Positions 1-9,417 of a DNA stretch of 64,000 nt are shown in pieces. The notes under the pieces are model-generated. The model did no database searches and was not told the origin of the DNA. It was given only the letters and a program-made list of their open reading frames with translations. Made by a program: the position numbers and the translations under genes. The stretch is from Ketobacter sp. (GTDB taxonomy: Bacteria > Pseudomonadota > Gammaproteobacteria > Pseudomonadales > Ketobacteraceae), in the NCBI RefSeq assembly GCF_003671495.1, contig NZ_RCHN01000004.1:31164-95163 (forward strand). Reading direction: 5' to 3'. Position 1 is the first letter of the stretch, and each line of letters opens with the position of its first letter.

Positions 1-2
1 AA

Positions 3-1601
3 GCAAAAATAGTTGGAAAGTTCCATCATCCAAATATTGTCACCGTATATGATGTGGGGACCATGGGAAACTTCCTGTATATGTCAATGGAGCTTCTGAA
101 AGGAGGAGAATTGACGACTAAAATTAAAAGCGGGAGAGTAAGTGCACTAGAAGCCTGCAACATTGTAAGGAGTATGTGTGAGGCACTTAGCGCTGTGCAT
201 GCTAAGAAACTGATACACAGGGATATCAAACCACACAATATACTTTTTCGAGACGACGCAACACCTGTCCTGACTGACTTTGGAATTGCTCGGAGCGTAA
301 TGAACAGCGGTGATGCGACTGGTCTTGAAGACATACCTGATTTAACGGAAGTATCGATGATTATCGGCTCGAAGAGGTACATGAGCCCTGAGCAATCCAT
401 AGCTGCACCACTGGACTACCGAAGTGACATCTTCAGCTTGGGAGTGGTGTTCCAAGAAATGTTAACAGGAGAAAGGCCCGTAAATTTTCATGACCCTGCT
501 TCCGTAAGTAATCCATCAAACAACACAGTTGCCTGGCCGCAGGAAGCCCTTATATTCAAACCATTGGTTACTAAGATGGTTGAGATGAATAAGGAAAATA
601 GATATCAATCAATAGATGATGTGATTGAAGCTATGGATACCTTGGATAATAAATTTGTAAATGAGTCTGCTCCACTACGCATTTCTAGAATTTACCTTTT
701 TATTCCTTTGCTATTCCTAATCTCAGTGGCAATATGGATCCTCTCTCCATTTACGACTAATTATGAACTGACGGCTCTCGATCCAAATAATCGCCTAATT
801 GATAAATCATCGTTATCCATTTATTTGGTCGAAGGCCTTGAGAAGATTCGTTCATTCAAATCACTACCTGTGGGAGAGCATAAGATAGCCCTAAAAGTTT
901 CTGGATATCGAACAAAAGTTATAGCGATTGATTTTCCCTTGGAAAGAAATACGACCATAAATCTAACGCCAGTTTCCAGCCCCTCGGTCGAAGAATTTTA
1001 CACTTTTCAGGATTTGCTCGAAAAAGGCCCAGCAAATTCAGCATCAGCGAAAGAATTCACGGAACGTTATGGGGGTTCTGTGCTGTCAGATTTGGTCGAT
1101 ATTTGGTCAGGCGAGAATGCAGTACTGCTTAATGAATTATCAGTAGCCGCAAAGTTGAATGATCCGTCGGCCCAACTAGCATTGAGTGAACTATATGATC
1201 GCGGATGGTATGTACCTAAGAACTCAGACCTTGCACAAAACTTGTCAAAAGCAGCTGCAGAACAAGGTTATGCGTTCGCCCAGTTTCAGTACGCTTTAAT
1301 TCTCATGTCACAAATGAAATATACAAAGGATGAAGAGGAATTTATAAGACTACTGGAACAAGCAGCCGAGCAAGATTTTTTCCTCGCAGAATTACTACTA
1401 GGTATGATTTATGCTAACCGAGAGTACAGGTCCTATGATCCAGAACAGGCTCATCGGTATTTGCGTAGAGCTGCAAATAAGGGGGATCGTGTTGCACTGT
1501 ACGAGCTAGCTCAGATGATAGAGGAAGAAAATCCTGAAGAAGCAAAGATTTATCGAGAGCGTGCAATACGTCTTGGATTTAAAGTTAATCAAGATTTTTA
1601 G
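3..1601 (+). CDS. Membrane Ser/Thr protein kinase with PEGA-like and Sel1 domains, 5' end missing
   Basis: The reading frame is open to the left window edge, so the N-terminal lobe (glycine loop, VAIK lysine) lies outside. The visible part starts in the middle of a Hanks-type kinase fold. It has the catalytic loop HRDIKPHN at visible residues about 71-78, DFG near 92 and the MSPEQS activation-segment end near 127. One hydrophobic membrane segment follows at about 230-250, then a PEGA-like stretch containing GEHKIALKVSGYR. The last 150 residues are four Sel1/TPR-type repeats. By analogy with other bacterial kinases of this shape the kinase is cytoplasmic and the PEGA and Sel1 parts periplasmic, where they would sense or scaffold. 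It is followed after 99 bases by the barrel/FecR/CHAT genes on the same strand and probably belongs with them. The family assignment is firm; the signal and substrate are unknown. Confidence 0.88.
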   Translation, partial: AKIVGKFHHPNIVTVYDVGTMGNFLYMSMELLKGGELTTKIKSGRVSALEACNIVRSMCEALSAVHAKKLIHRDIKPHNILFRDDATPVLTDFGIARSVMNSGDATGLEDIPDLTEVSMIIGSKRYMSPEQSIAAPLDYRSDIFSLGVVFQEMLTGERPVNFHDPASVSNPSNNTVAWPQEALIFKPLVTKMVEMNKENRYQSIDDVIEAMDTLDNKFVNESAPLRISRIYLFIPLLFLISVAIWILSPFTTNYELTALDPNNRLIDKSSLSIYLVEGLEKIRSFKSLPVGEHKIALKVSGYRTKVIAIDFPLERNTTINLTPVSSPSVEEFYTFQDLLEKGPANSASAKEFTERYGGSVLSDLVDIWSGENAVLLNELSVAAKLNDPSAQLALSELYDRGWYVPKNSDLAQNLSKAAAEQGYAFAQFQYALILMSQMKYTKDEEEFIRLLEQAAEQDFFLAELLLGMIYANREYRSYDPEQAHRYLRRAANKGDRVALYELAQMIEEENPEEAKIYRERAIRLGFKVNQDF

Positions 1602-1700
1602 TAAGTATTCTTAGTCGAATTCACCTAAGCAAGATCAGTATCGTGTTCATTTTCAATTGTGCGATCGACGGTGGTGGCACTACATTGGGGCAAATGAAGA

Positions 1701-3056
1701 ATGAACGGTCAAAAATACAAACGTGATATTTGGGAATATTTCGAAACGCTTGGATTGATGTTGGTCCTGGTGTTAATTGCTACGCAGGTTGTAGCACAAC
1801 CAACAGTAAGAAAATCTGATCGATATCAGCGAAACTTCGAAGAGTTGATGAAAGATCCGGCAAACCCTGAGCGATCTTTTCAGTTTGCAAAGGTAGCCCT
1901 TGAAGAAGGGGATCTGAATGGGGCTATTTCTTCATTCGAACGAATACTCCAAATCAATCCTAGATTGGACAATATCAAACTCGAACTTGGCGTATTGTAT
2001 CTACGGGTAGGCTCAACAGTTCTGGCTACTCAGTATCTAAAGGAGGCTATTGATTCTCCTGATATACCCAATGACGTGAGAAACAGAGCTAAGCGCCTTT
2101 ACAACATCGCCTCTGATGCAAGTTCGCCCCACACGTTCTCCGTCAGAATTGGCTTGGGTGCACACCATGACAGTAACGCCAATGCGGCTCCCAGTTCGCG
2201 TGTCGTTTTGGTAGGTGGTCAAACAGGGCTCTTGGACGAGAACGATACTGGACAATCTGATGTATCCGCATCGATACAAGCGTCTCTTCAGTATCTGTAC
2301 TCATTTGGTAATCAAGAGGGCGATCACCTCGAAGTAAATCTCATGGAGTACAGCAGACGCTATGACGACCTTGATGAAATAAACGTGGATGCATTGCGCT
2401 TTGATATCGGACCACGCTTTTACTTGGGGCCGTTGATCTCTGCTAAAACTTCTTTCCGGCCTTACCTTGCGGGTTCCCTTACCTATCTGGACAGCGAGAA
2501 ATACCAAACCAACGGTCAGCTTGGAGTAGACACATCATACTTCTTCGATGAGTTCTTCAAAACGACTGTCAAATTAGTCTATGACGAGCAGAGCTTTTAC
2601 AACAGCGATGATCGTCCATATTCGGATCAGCGCGATGGTAATGGTTTCTCTCTGGATGCGAATATTGACTACGACTTTACCCCAACATTTTCTGGCTTTT
2701 TGGGGATTGGTGCGTCCAGTCGGGATGCTGAGGTGAAATACGAATCAAGATCTCTCCAGAACCTACTGGCGGGTGTTTCCTACAGCTTCAAACCTCCGTT
2801 TCAGCTCCCTTACCGATGGAGTACATCACTCACAGCGGTTCTAACCGAAGTGGATTACGACGCACCGGATCCAGCGGTTTCACAAGATGAAACCAGGGAA
2901 GATTCCAGGGATGACATCTATTGGCGAACCACCATGGTATTTACTCAACGCTACTATTCCACCATCGAAGTATTCAAGACCAAGAATGACTCCACCTTGC
3001 CAAATTACGAGTATGACAATCTGGGTATGAACCTGGTGTTTTGGATTGCCATGTAG
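1701..3056 (+). CDS. TPR plus outer-membrane beta-barrel protein, Slam/type XI translocator-like
   Basis: 451 residues. A hydrophobic signal sequence at about 15-33 ends in VVAQ. Two to three TPR-like helical pairs follow at about 45-140 (for example AISSFERILQINP). From about 150 to the end the protein alternates amphipathic strands rich in Tyr, Phe and Asp-Asn turns, typical of an outer-membrane barrel. N-terminal TPR followed by a barrel of about 300 residues is the architecture of Slam (surface lipoprotein assembly modulator, DUF560) proteins, which export TbpB-type surface proteins. The next gene ends in a TbpB-like domain, which supports that reading. The assignment is by architecture only; a generic TPR/porin fusion is the alternative. 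The ribosome site at the chosen start is weak (GGGG about 10 bases upstream), and an ATG at 1758 is possible but would shorten the signal peptide. Confidence 0.65.
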   Translation: MNGQKYKRDIWEYFETLGLMLVLVLIATQVVAQPTVRKSDRYQRNFEELMKDPANPERSFQFAKVALEEGDLNGAISSFERILQINPRLDNIKLELGVLYLRVGSTVLATQYLKEAIDSPDIPNDVRNRAKRLYNIASDASSPHTFSVRIGLGAHHDSNANAAPSSRVVLVGGQTGLLDENDTGQSDVSASIQASLQYLYSFGNQEGDHLEVNLMEYSRRYDDLDEINVDALRFDIGPRFYLGPLISAKTSFRPYLAGSLTYLDSEKYQTNGQLGVDTSYFFDEFFKTTVKLVYDEQSFYNSDDRPYSDQRDGNGFSLDANIDYDFTPTFSGFLGIGASSRDAEVKYESRSLQNLLAGVSYSFKPPFQLPYRWSTSLTAVLTEVDYDAPDPAVSQDETREDSRDDIYWRTTMVFTQRYYSTIEVFKTKNDSTLPNYEYDNLGMNLVFWIAM

Positions 3057-3082
3057 ACAGCTAAGATCAAGAGGAACTGGTT

Positions 3083-6000
3083 ATGACCAAACACACAATC
3101 TATTTTCGCACTCTGATATTCGGATTAATGTTTTATGCATCCACCTCGATCGCTGTGGTGGACAACAGAGCCAGTGTTTTGCTGTTTACGCCGGGTGGTG
3201 AAAAGCCTGTTACCCGCGTTAGCTATGCAGAACTGTTTAAATCACCCACCTTGCGGACCAAAGCCGATGAAATATTGGAAGTGATTCTGCCAACGGGAGC
3301 AGTTATCACTGTAGGCAAGAATTCTGAGATTCGATTGGAAGCCTATCAGGATGCGCTAGCGACGGGTGATCCGGTGAACATAACTCTGACTTCAGGCTCT
3401 TTGCGAGTGGTAAGTGGCTTCGCGCAACGTGATATAAAAATCAACTACAAGGGCAACAGCTTCTTACTCCAGTCTGGTGAAGCCATGCTTCAGGAGGAAC
3501 CAGATTCCAGAATTACCGCCATGCTGGTCTACGGTCAAAGCTTGGCGATTACCAATGGGCAGGAAGTAACCCGAATTGTGAAACCGGGATTTTCTGTGTC
3601 GCTTGACGTCGTTGCAGGACAGGCATCTTCACCTAAAGTGGCAGATTCTGGGACAAATGGGACTTTGCTCGGTTCGCTTCATACGGGTTCCTTTGATCAA
3701 GAAGAAGACGAGATGGAAGATGGATGTGATGGTTGTTTGGAACAGGATAGTGGTGAGTCTGGGGGGAATTTAACGAGTCTGCTTGCCGATGCGAATGAGG
3801 CGACTGGTGTTGTAAATACTAACAATAATTCAATTTTGATTTCCTTAAACGGGCAGGGGTTTGGTCCTGGTGAAACTCTCAGTTCGTCTGAAACAACTTC
3901 AGGTAATAGCTTGTCCCAATCTTCATCGGACTTAATCACAATTAGCCAAATAATGGAGCTGAAGAAACCAATTGGTGAGCTGAGCAATGACGTCGAAACT
4001 GGTATGGCTATCAATTTAGAGGATTTAGTTAGAGTTCGCTCACCTGGTCGAACTACTAATAGTTTATATACATTTCAAGAGAATGGTTCACATAATATAG
4101 AGAATGGGAAGCCAAAAAACCTGTCTTCAGCTTCCGATTCTGAGGAAGCAATATATAGTGAAAACATCGTATATTCTATCGTGAAGGAAGAAAGCGGCCC
4201 ATATTTCTACGTAATTCTAAGTGCTCGTGAAGTTGCTTATGATGATCATTTGATAGAGAAAATATTCTGGCCAAGTAGTTCAGTTGGGTTGGCAATGGAT
4301 GGAGCGGCAATCATTCCCCTCAGCTTTTCTGAATTTCCGCTTACTGGAAATGTGTTTACCAAAAGCAATGAACATTACTCAAATTCTTATGAAGAATTCG
4401 GTGGCCCATACCTTCAGAATTCGAATGTTAGTTTTCTAATGTCTGGGTTTTCATTTCCCTATGAAAATCCTTCACCAGACGAACCAATATTCAATGAAAA
4501 CAACCTAATGTATAGGTCGCCTGACAATTTTTTAATGTTTCAAGCTCAGGATGAGAGCTCTCCAGAGAATAAATATTATTTTGCTGCAGGTGACGTTGAT
4601 TCAAGACTTGAAGAAAATTGGGGTCCAGAGTTCTCTATCGATCAATTCACGATAACTAGTGGCTTGGTGCCATGTTTAAGTGGCAGTCAATGCGACCATA
4701 GCCCATCGGAAACTGTGCAAACAAATATTCGCTCATTTGGCAGAACAGATACTGCACTGGGAATGGAATTGATTGACTCAGGTCTTCTAGTGGTTAACTC
4801 AGAATCAGCTAATTATGGTGACAATTCCAGGGTATTCCACGTAGATTTTGGTTTGGAAGGTGAGAGTAGCAATCAGATATCTACCATTTCAACCACAGTG
4901 GGTAGCTTGACATATACCACTATTGATGGCTCTGTCGAAGCGATCCTTGACGCAGATACTGTCGGATCCTCCATGGAACAGGGTAATATCGTTGGCTTCT
5001 ACAGTCCGTTAACCAGCACTGCAGCGGGGGGAGGGAATCCACTATTCTTTAACGGTACTGAACAAACACATCTAGGGTATGCAGAATACCTTGCTTTAGA
5101 GAACTATGACCCGGATCAAGAACAAATTTATGGAGGTTATGAGACTGTCGTTGGTGATAGTTACAATCAAGATAGCATTGTGAATTACGCTTATTTCCGC
5201 CTTGCTACAGCCACAGAAACAACAACAGTTGAGTTAGGCCGATCAGATGGAAGTTTATCTGGTTGGGTTGGTGGCTTGAGCTTTGTAGAGACCAGTAATG
5301 GCGACATTAGCTTGGTGCAGATTGACTATAAAAGAAACTCCAACAATCTCACGTCCCTACAATGGAACCGAGAAAGTAACACTGTAGAAGCAATCATTGA
5401 GTTGAATGATCGTGACACTATACCGCTTGGTGGTTTGGTCGATGCAACTGCAAGTAGCGCTTATATCGATGATGACCATTTTGCGGCAAGTTATTCGACC
5501 TCGCAAGGTTCAACTGAAAAGGGAACGAACCTATCATTGGTGAGTGGAAACGCTGTTCGGGATGGCCTGCCTGAATTTGCAAGCGAGTTATTCACGGATA
5601 TTGATGGGAAAGAATACGAACATATCAAATGGGGATTCTTCTTCGGCGATATTAACTATAACGGCTCGACTCGCGAGCACCTGCATTTGAATACCTGGGT
5701 AGCAGGAATCCGTAGTGAAACCGGTTTATCTGGTGATGTCATCGTTGAAGGTCATGCCATTGGCAACGTATATAATAATGGAAGCACATACTTGGCAGTG
5801 GGCACTTATACGAATACGTGGAACTTCCAAAATCGCAGCGGAGAAGTTGATTTCCACTTTGATGGGTTGGACTACGAAGGTCAGGCTAAACTAAATAAGA
5901 GCAACAATATTGATTTTACTGGCTTGATAACATCAGATGACCGTGTGGGAGAGATGGTTGGTAATTTCGTCGATTCCTCAACATCAGCATCTGTACCTGT

Positions 6001-6091
6001 AGGAGAAGTAGGTCGATTTTCTATCTCCGAGCGCCCGGATTCAAATGATGTTTACCGTGCATCCGGTACCTTTTCGGGAAAGACAAAGTAA
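3083..6091 (+). CDS. Very large secreted FecR-domain protein with TbpB-like C-terminal barrel region
   Basis: 1002 residues. A signal peptide occupies about 1-24. Residues about 45-175 match the FecR fold: a line of short strands with ILPTGAVITVGKNSEIRLE followed by LTSGSLRVVSG and FLLQSGEAML. An acidic low-complexity linker carries a CDGC pair near 214-217. A long Ser/Asn/Gly-rich middle region of unknown fold comes next. The last 140 residues show the rhythm of the TbpB/HpuA-type small barrel: a Trp-Asn-Phe strand, DFHFDGLDYEG, FTGLITSDDRVGEM and a final YRASGTFSGK. Classical FecR proteins are inner-membrane anti-sigma regulators, whereas this one has no membrane anchor and looks exported. 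It sits 26 bases after the barrel gene and 24 before the CHAT gene, so co-transcription is likely. FecR is confident; the C-terminal family is inference. Confidence 0.75.
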   Translation: MTKHTIYFRTLIFGLMFYASTSIAVVDNRASVLLFTPGGEKPVTRVSYAELFKSPTLRTKADEILEVILPTGAVITVGKNSEIRLEAYQDALATGDPVNITLTSGSLRVVSGFAQRDIKINYKGNSFLLQSGEAMLQEEPDSRITAMLVYGQSLAITNGQEVTRIVKPGFSVSLDVVAGQASSPKVADSGTNGTLLGSLHTGSFDQEEDEMEDGCDGCLEQDSGESGGNLTSLLADANEATGVVNTNNNSILISLNGQGFGPGETLSSSETTSGNSLSQSSSDLITISQIMELKKPIGELSNDVETGMAINLEDLVRVRSPGRTTNSLYTFQENGSHNIENGKPKNLSSASDSEEAIYSENIVYSIVKEESGPYFYVILSAREVAYDDHLIEKIFWPSSSVGLAMDGAAIIPLSFSEFPLTGNVFTKSNEHYSNSYEEFGGPYLQNSNVSFLMSGFSFPYENPSPDEPIFNENNLMYRSPDNFLMFQAQDESSPENKYYFAAGDVDSRLEENWGPEFSIDQFTITSGLVPCLSGSQCDHSPSETVQTNIRSFGRTDTALGMELIDSGLLVVNSESANYGDNSRVFHVDFGLEGESSNQISTISTTVGSLTYTTIDGSVEAILDADTVGSSMEQGNIVGFYSPLTSTAAGGGNPLFFNGTEQTHLGYAEYLALENYDPDQEQIYGGYETVVGDSYNQDSIVNYAYFRLATATETTTVELGRSDGSLSGWVGGLSFVETSNGDISLVQIDYKRNSNNLTSLQWNRESNTVEAIIELNDRDTIPLGGLVDATASSAYIDDDHFAASYSTSQGSTEKGTNLSLVSGNAVRDGLPEFASELFTDIDGKEYEHIKWGFFFGDINYNGSTREHLHLNTWVAGIRSETGLSGDVIVEGHAIGNVYNNGSTYLAVGTYTNTWNFQNRSGEVDFHFDGLDYEGQAKLNKSNNIDFTGLITSDDRVGEMVGNFVDSSTSASVPVGEVGRFSISERPDSNDVYRASGTFSGKTK

Positions 6092-6115
6092 GAATAACTT
6101 TGGTTGATTAGGACC

Positions 6116-9100
6116 ATGCTCATACCAGCGAAAATCCAGGCCTTTCGACCCACAGCTCATTTGATGATTGGCCTTATTTTCGGGCACTGGATATTGGCAT
6201 GGTCTGCCTTAGCAGATTCGTTGCCCGGGCTCGAAGAGGCTAAAAAAGCTCGGGTATTTGCTCAGCAAGGCAAATATGATTTGGCAATTGAGCACAGTTC
6301 CTCAGCCTTGGCAAAGATGCGCAAGGCTGAATACCCTAATAATTCAGTAATTGCATATGTGCTTAATGATCTGTCTAAATTTCACTACCAGAGTCGAGAA
6401 TTATCTGAGGCGCTCAAGTATTCAGCCCTGGCTTTATTAGAACTGGATACCATAAGCAGTGGAGCGGCAGATGTAACTCAACAAAAAGCCTATATTCTCT
6501 CAGATCGGTCCGTAATTTTATTGGCGTCAGGGAAGCTAAAGGACGCTGAAAAGGCGGCAACTGATGCGCTCAGATACTTCAATAGTCAACAAGTTAATAA
6601 GCAACAGATTCTGGTACTAAACAGCACACTGGCCCAAATCTATGCTGACAAAGGTGAATATGAAAAAGCGATAGAATATCTACAATCCTCTATAAAGGAG
6701 CAAGGTAAATCAGATTTGCGAGAGGCATATTCTCTAACACTCAGGTTGGCAAGGCTTAATCTATACGCAGAAAAAACCAAAACAGCTGAAAGCCTGATAA
6801 ATGATGCGAACATATTTGCTCAACGATTTAAGGGGTTAAGCCGATCGGAAATAGATGATTTGAGTTTCACAGAATCCCTCCTGCTAATTAATCAATCGAA
6901 CTTACCCACCGCAGCAGATAAGCTCAAGAATCTCCTAGGCAGTACTGACTCAGGTACCGAATTTTATCCACAAATTCTTTATCAACTGGCGAAGGTTAAT
7001 CTTCTCCAAGGAAAATTGATTGAAGCAGAATCGCTGTTAATTCAGTCACTGTCCGCCACTAGAAAGAGGGTAGGAACAGGGCACGTAAGTACTGCACTAA
7101 TTCTGCACGCATTAGCCATTATAAAGAGCAATTTGGGGCAATATCAGGAGTCGTTCGAATATTATGAGCGGGTGATCGATATTTTTTCTGAGCCTGGCAA
7201 AGCGACGGAATCCAGGCTTGCTGCGACGCAACTGGAATACAGCCTAGCATTAACCAAGAAGAATAGGGTGAGTGAAGCGGAGCAGATGGCCTCCAGTGCT
7301 CTCTCATATTTCAAGTCTCAACCTGATGTAGGTATTCAGCTTGGCTATGCCTATTCAGCAATGGGGTTTGTGCTGTTCGCCAGAAAGAAATATGAACCAT
7401 CAGGGGAGAGTTTCAAAAATGCAATTGCTGAAATGGAAAAGGCAGCAGGAAGACATTCCATTGATTTGGCGCCTGGTTTAATCAAATTGTCTCAAATAGC
7501 AATTATCGAGAATGATTTTGAAAAGGCTAATGACTACATCAATCGCGCAATAACAATATTGAAACAGAATGAAGCAGAAACGCCATATGGTCTTATTCAG
7601 GCACTTTCCGTAAAAGCGGATGTTGAATATAAATCGGGCGATTATGTACGTGCCAGAGTAATTGCGGACGAATATTTGGCGCTTCTCCAAAAGCGCATTG
7701 AATTCTCGCAGTATTCGTTATATCGAAAAGCTCTGTTTGAGCAGGGTGAACTCAAGCATCATTTTTTCCAATACTTGCTCTTTGGAATTGACGAATGTTG
7801 TGCCAATAAAAGTAAAGTACAAGACAATAAGCTGTTTGTAGCTTTTCAATACCCCCAAATGACATCTACGGCAGCATCAGTTGCCAAGATGGCGGCTAGT
7901 TTTGCTTCTGGTGACGATATGCTGGCAAAGCTGCTATTAAAGCGCGAAGAGCTATTCAATTTATCATTGCAATCAGAGTCACAGATCGTATCTAGCGCAG
8001 TAGGCCTTCATCCAACAGAAACCAGTTCCGCAATGTCAGTTGATTTACTCCGTAAAGTAGAATTTGAGATCCAGACTATCGACGAACAGATCCAGTCTGA
8101 TTTTCCCGATTTTAAACAGTTGGTACGGCCCGATGCTGTAGAACTGGATTCTATACAGCCACTGCTAAAGGATGGCGAAGCATTATTTTCCCATGTTACG
8201 CACGGCAAAGGGACATATCTACTTTTTGTCACCAACAACACGTTCAGTATAAAGCGCTCGACACTTACATCAAAACAGCTTGAAGCATTGGTGCGGAACA
8301 TAAGACAGACGCTGGATTTAGGTAGAGTCAGTGGCAGTGTGCAAAGTCTGCCTGCATTTGATGTGGAATCCTCGCATTTTCTTTATCAGAAACTATTGGA
8401 GCCATTTGCTGAAGAGATAGTTCAAACTAAACATCTTATTGTGGTTCCAGATGAGGCAATGCAAAACCTCCCATTCTCTGTATTGGTAATGAAACCGCCC
8501 GCTAAACCCATCGTTAATATCCGTGATCATAGGAATATAGACTTCCTGGGTTTGAATCTGGCGACTTCCGTTTTGCCATCTATTGGTAGTTTAAAGTATC
8601 TACGATCAGTATCTAAATCATCTAAAGCCAGCCAACCTTTTATAGGCTTTGGTGATCCGTTATTGGGCGACGTTAAGAAAGTCGAAAAGAGTACAACCGA
8701 ACTCACACGTGACTTATCCAGTTCAAAACGCTCAAAAGCTATCAGATCACTATTTACGCGGTTACCAGAAACCAAATCAGAGCTGATATCTCTGGCCAAA
8801 AGTTCTGGAGCAAGTGAAAGCAATGTCTATCTTTCCACAGACGCTACCGAAACCAAGCTTAAGCAGATGGACCTTGATCAATATAGAGTCCTTGCTTTCG
8901 CAACCCATGGATTATTAGCTGGAGAGCTTCCCGGTCTGGTGGAACCGTCTCTTGTGATGACCCCCCCGGTTGAAGCTACAGATCTAGATGACGGTCTGCT
9001 CACTGCAAGTGAAATTGCTAGGCTAAAGTTGGATGCAGATTGGGTGATTTTATCTGCGTGTAATACCGCTAGTTCTTCAGGAAATCCGGGCGCAGAAGGG

Positions 9101-9349
9101 CTATCTGGTTTAGCGAAGGCGTTTTTTCATGCGGGGTCCAGGTCAATGATGGTGAGTCACTGGGCAATTGATTCGGAAGCTTCCGTTTATTTATCCACAC
9201 ACACACTAAGGACAGATGACAGAAAGAAAGGTGGGTACTCGAAAGCGGAATCACTTCGCAAATCTATGTTGAAACTTTTTTATGAAGAAGACCATTTTTC
9301 GCATCCGGCTTTTTGGGCGCCGTTTGTGATTGTGGGCGATGGCATTTAA
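6116..9349 (+). CDS. Exported TPR-CHAT caspase-like protease
   Basis: 1077 residues from ATG 6116, preceded by AGG; a TTG at 6104 would add four residues. Residues 1-34 form a signal peptide ending near SALAD, so the protein should act in the periplasm or at the surface. Residues about 40-570 are a TPR solenoid of at least ten repeats, such as YEKAIEYLQSSIKEQ. The C-terminal third, from about 750, is a CHAT domain. It contains the catalytic His in FATHGLLAG (His931) and the Cys in LSACNTASS (Cys982), followed by GLSGLAKAFFHAGSRSMMVSHW. Both dyad residues are present, so an active cysteine peptidase of clan CD is expected. It is the last gene of the kinase/barrel/FecR/CHAT set. Most characterised CHAT proteases are cytoplasmic, so an exported one next to FecR is unusual. 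The substrate is unknown. Confidence 0.9.
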   Translation: MLIPAKIQAFRPTAHLMIGLIFGHWILAWSALADSLPGLEEAKKARVFAQQGKYDLAIEHSSSALAKMRKAEYPNNSVIAYVLNDLSKFHYQSRELSEALKYSALALLELDTISSGAADVTQQKAYILSDRSVILLASGKLKDAEKAATDALRYFNSQQVNKQQILVLNSTLAQIYADKGEYEKAIEYLQSSIKEQGKSDLREAYSLTLRLARLNLYAEKTKTAESLINDANIFAQRFKGLSRSEIDDLSFTESLLLINQSNLPTAADKLKNLLGSTDSGTEFYPQILYQLAKVNLLQGKLIEAESLLIQSLSATRKRVGTGHVSTALILHALAIIKSNLGQYQESFEYYERVIDIFSEPGKATESRLAATQLEYSLALTKKNRVSEAEQMASSALSYFKSQPDVGIQLGYAYSAMGFVLFARKKYEPSGESFKNAIAEMEKAAGRHSIDLAPGLIKLSQIAIIENDFEKANDYINRAITILKQNEAETPYGLIQALSVKADVEYKSGDYVRARVIADEYLALLQKRIEFSQYSLYRKALFEQGELKHHFFQYLLFGIDECCANKSKVQDNKLFVAFQYPQMTSTAASVAKMAASFASGDDMLAKLLLKREELFNLSLQSESQIVSSAVGLHPTETSSAMSVDLLRKVEFEIQTIDEQIQSDFPDFKQLVRPDAVELDSIQPLLKDGEALFSHVTHGKGTYLLFVTNNTFSIKRSTLTSKQLEALVRNIRQTLDLGRVSGSVQSLPAFDVESSHFLYQKLLEPFAEEIVQTKHLIVVPDEAMQNLPFSVLVMKPPAKPIVNIRDHRNIDFLGLNLATSVLPSIGSLKYLRSVSKSSKASQPFIGFGDPLLGDVKKVEKSTTELTRDLSSSKRSKAIRSLFTRLPETKSELISLAKSSGASESNVYLSTDATETKLKQMDLDQYRVLAFATHGLLAGELPGLVEPSLVMTPPVEATDLDDGLLTASEIARLKLDADWVILSACNTASSSGNPGAEGLSGLAKAFFHAGSRSMMVSHWAIDSEASVYLSTHTLRTDDRKKGGYSKAESLRKSMLKLFYEEDHFSHPAFWAPFVIVGDGI

Positions 9350-9417
9350 AAATAGTTACCAAGCAATTTGTCGATTAATGATAACGAAGTCCATTCATTT
9401 AGGACGAGGTGTATACT

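Noticed and set aside
1674..1690. Sigma-54-like GTGGCAC-N5 element before the barrel gene
   Set aside because: The implied start of transcription would coincide with the ATG at 1701, leaving no leader, and the -12 part is degenerate.
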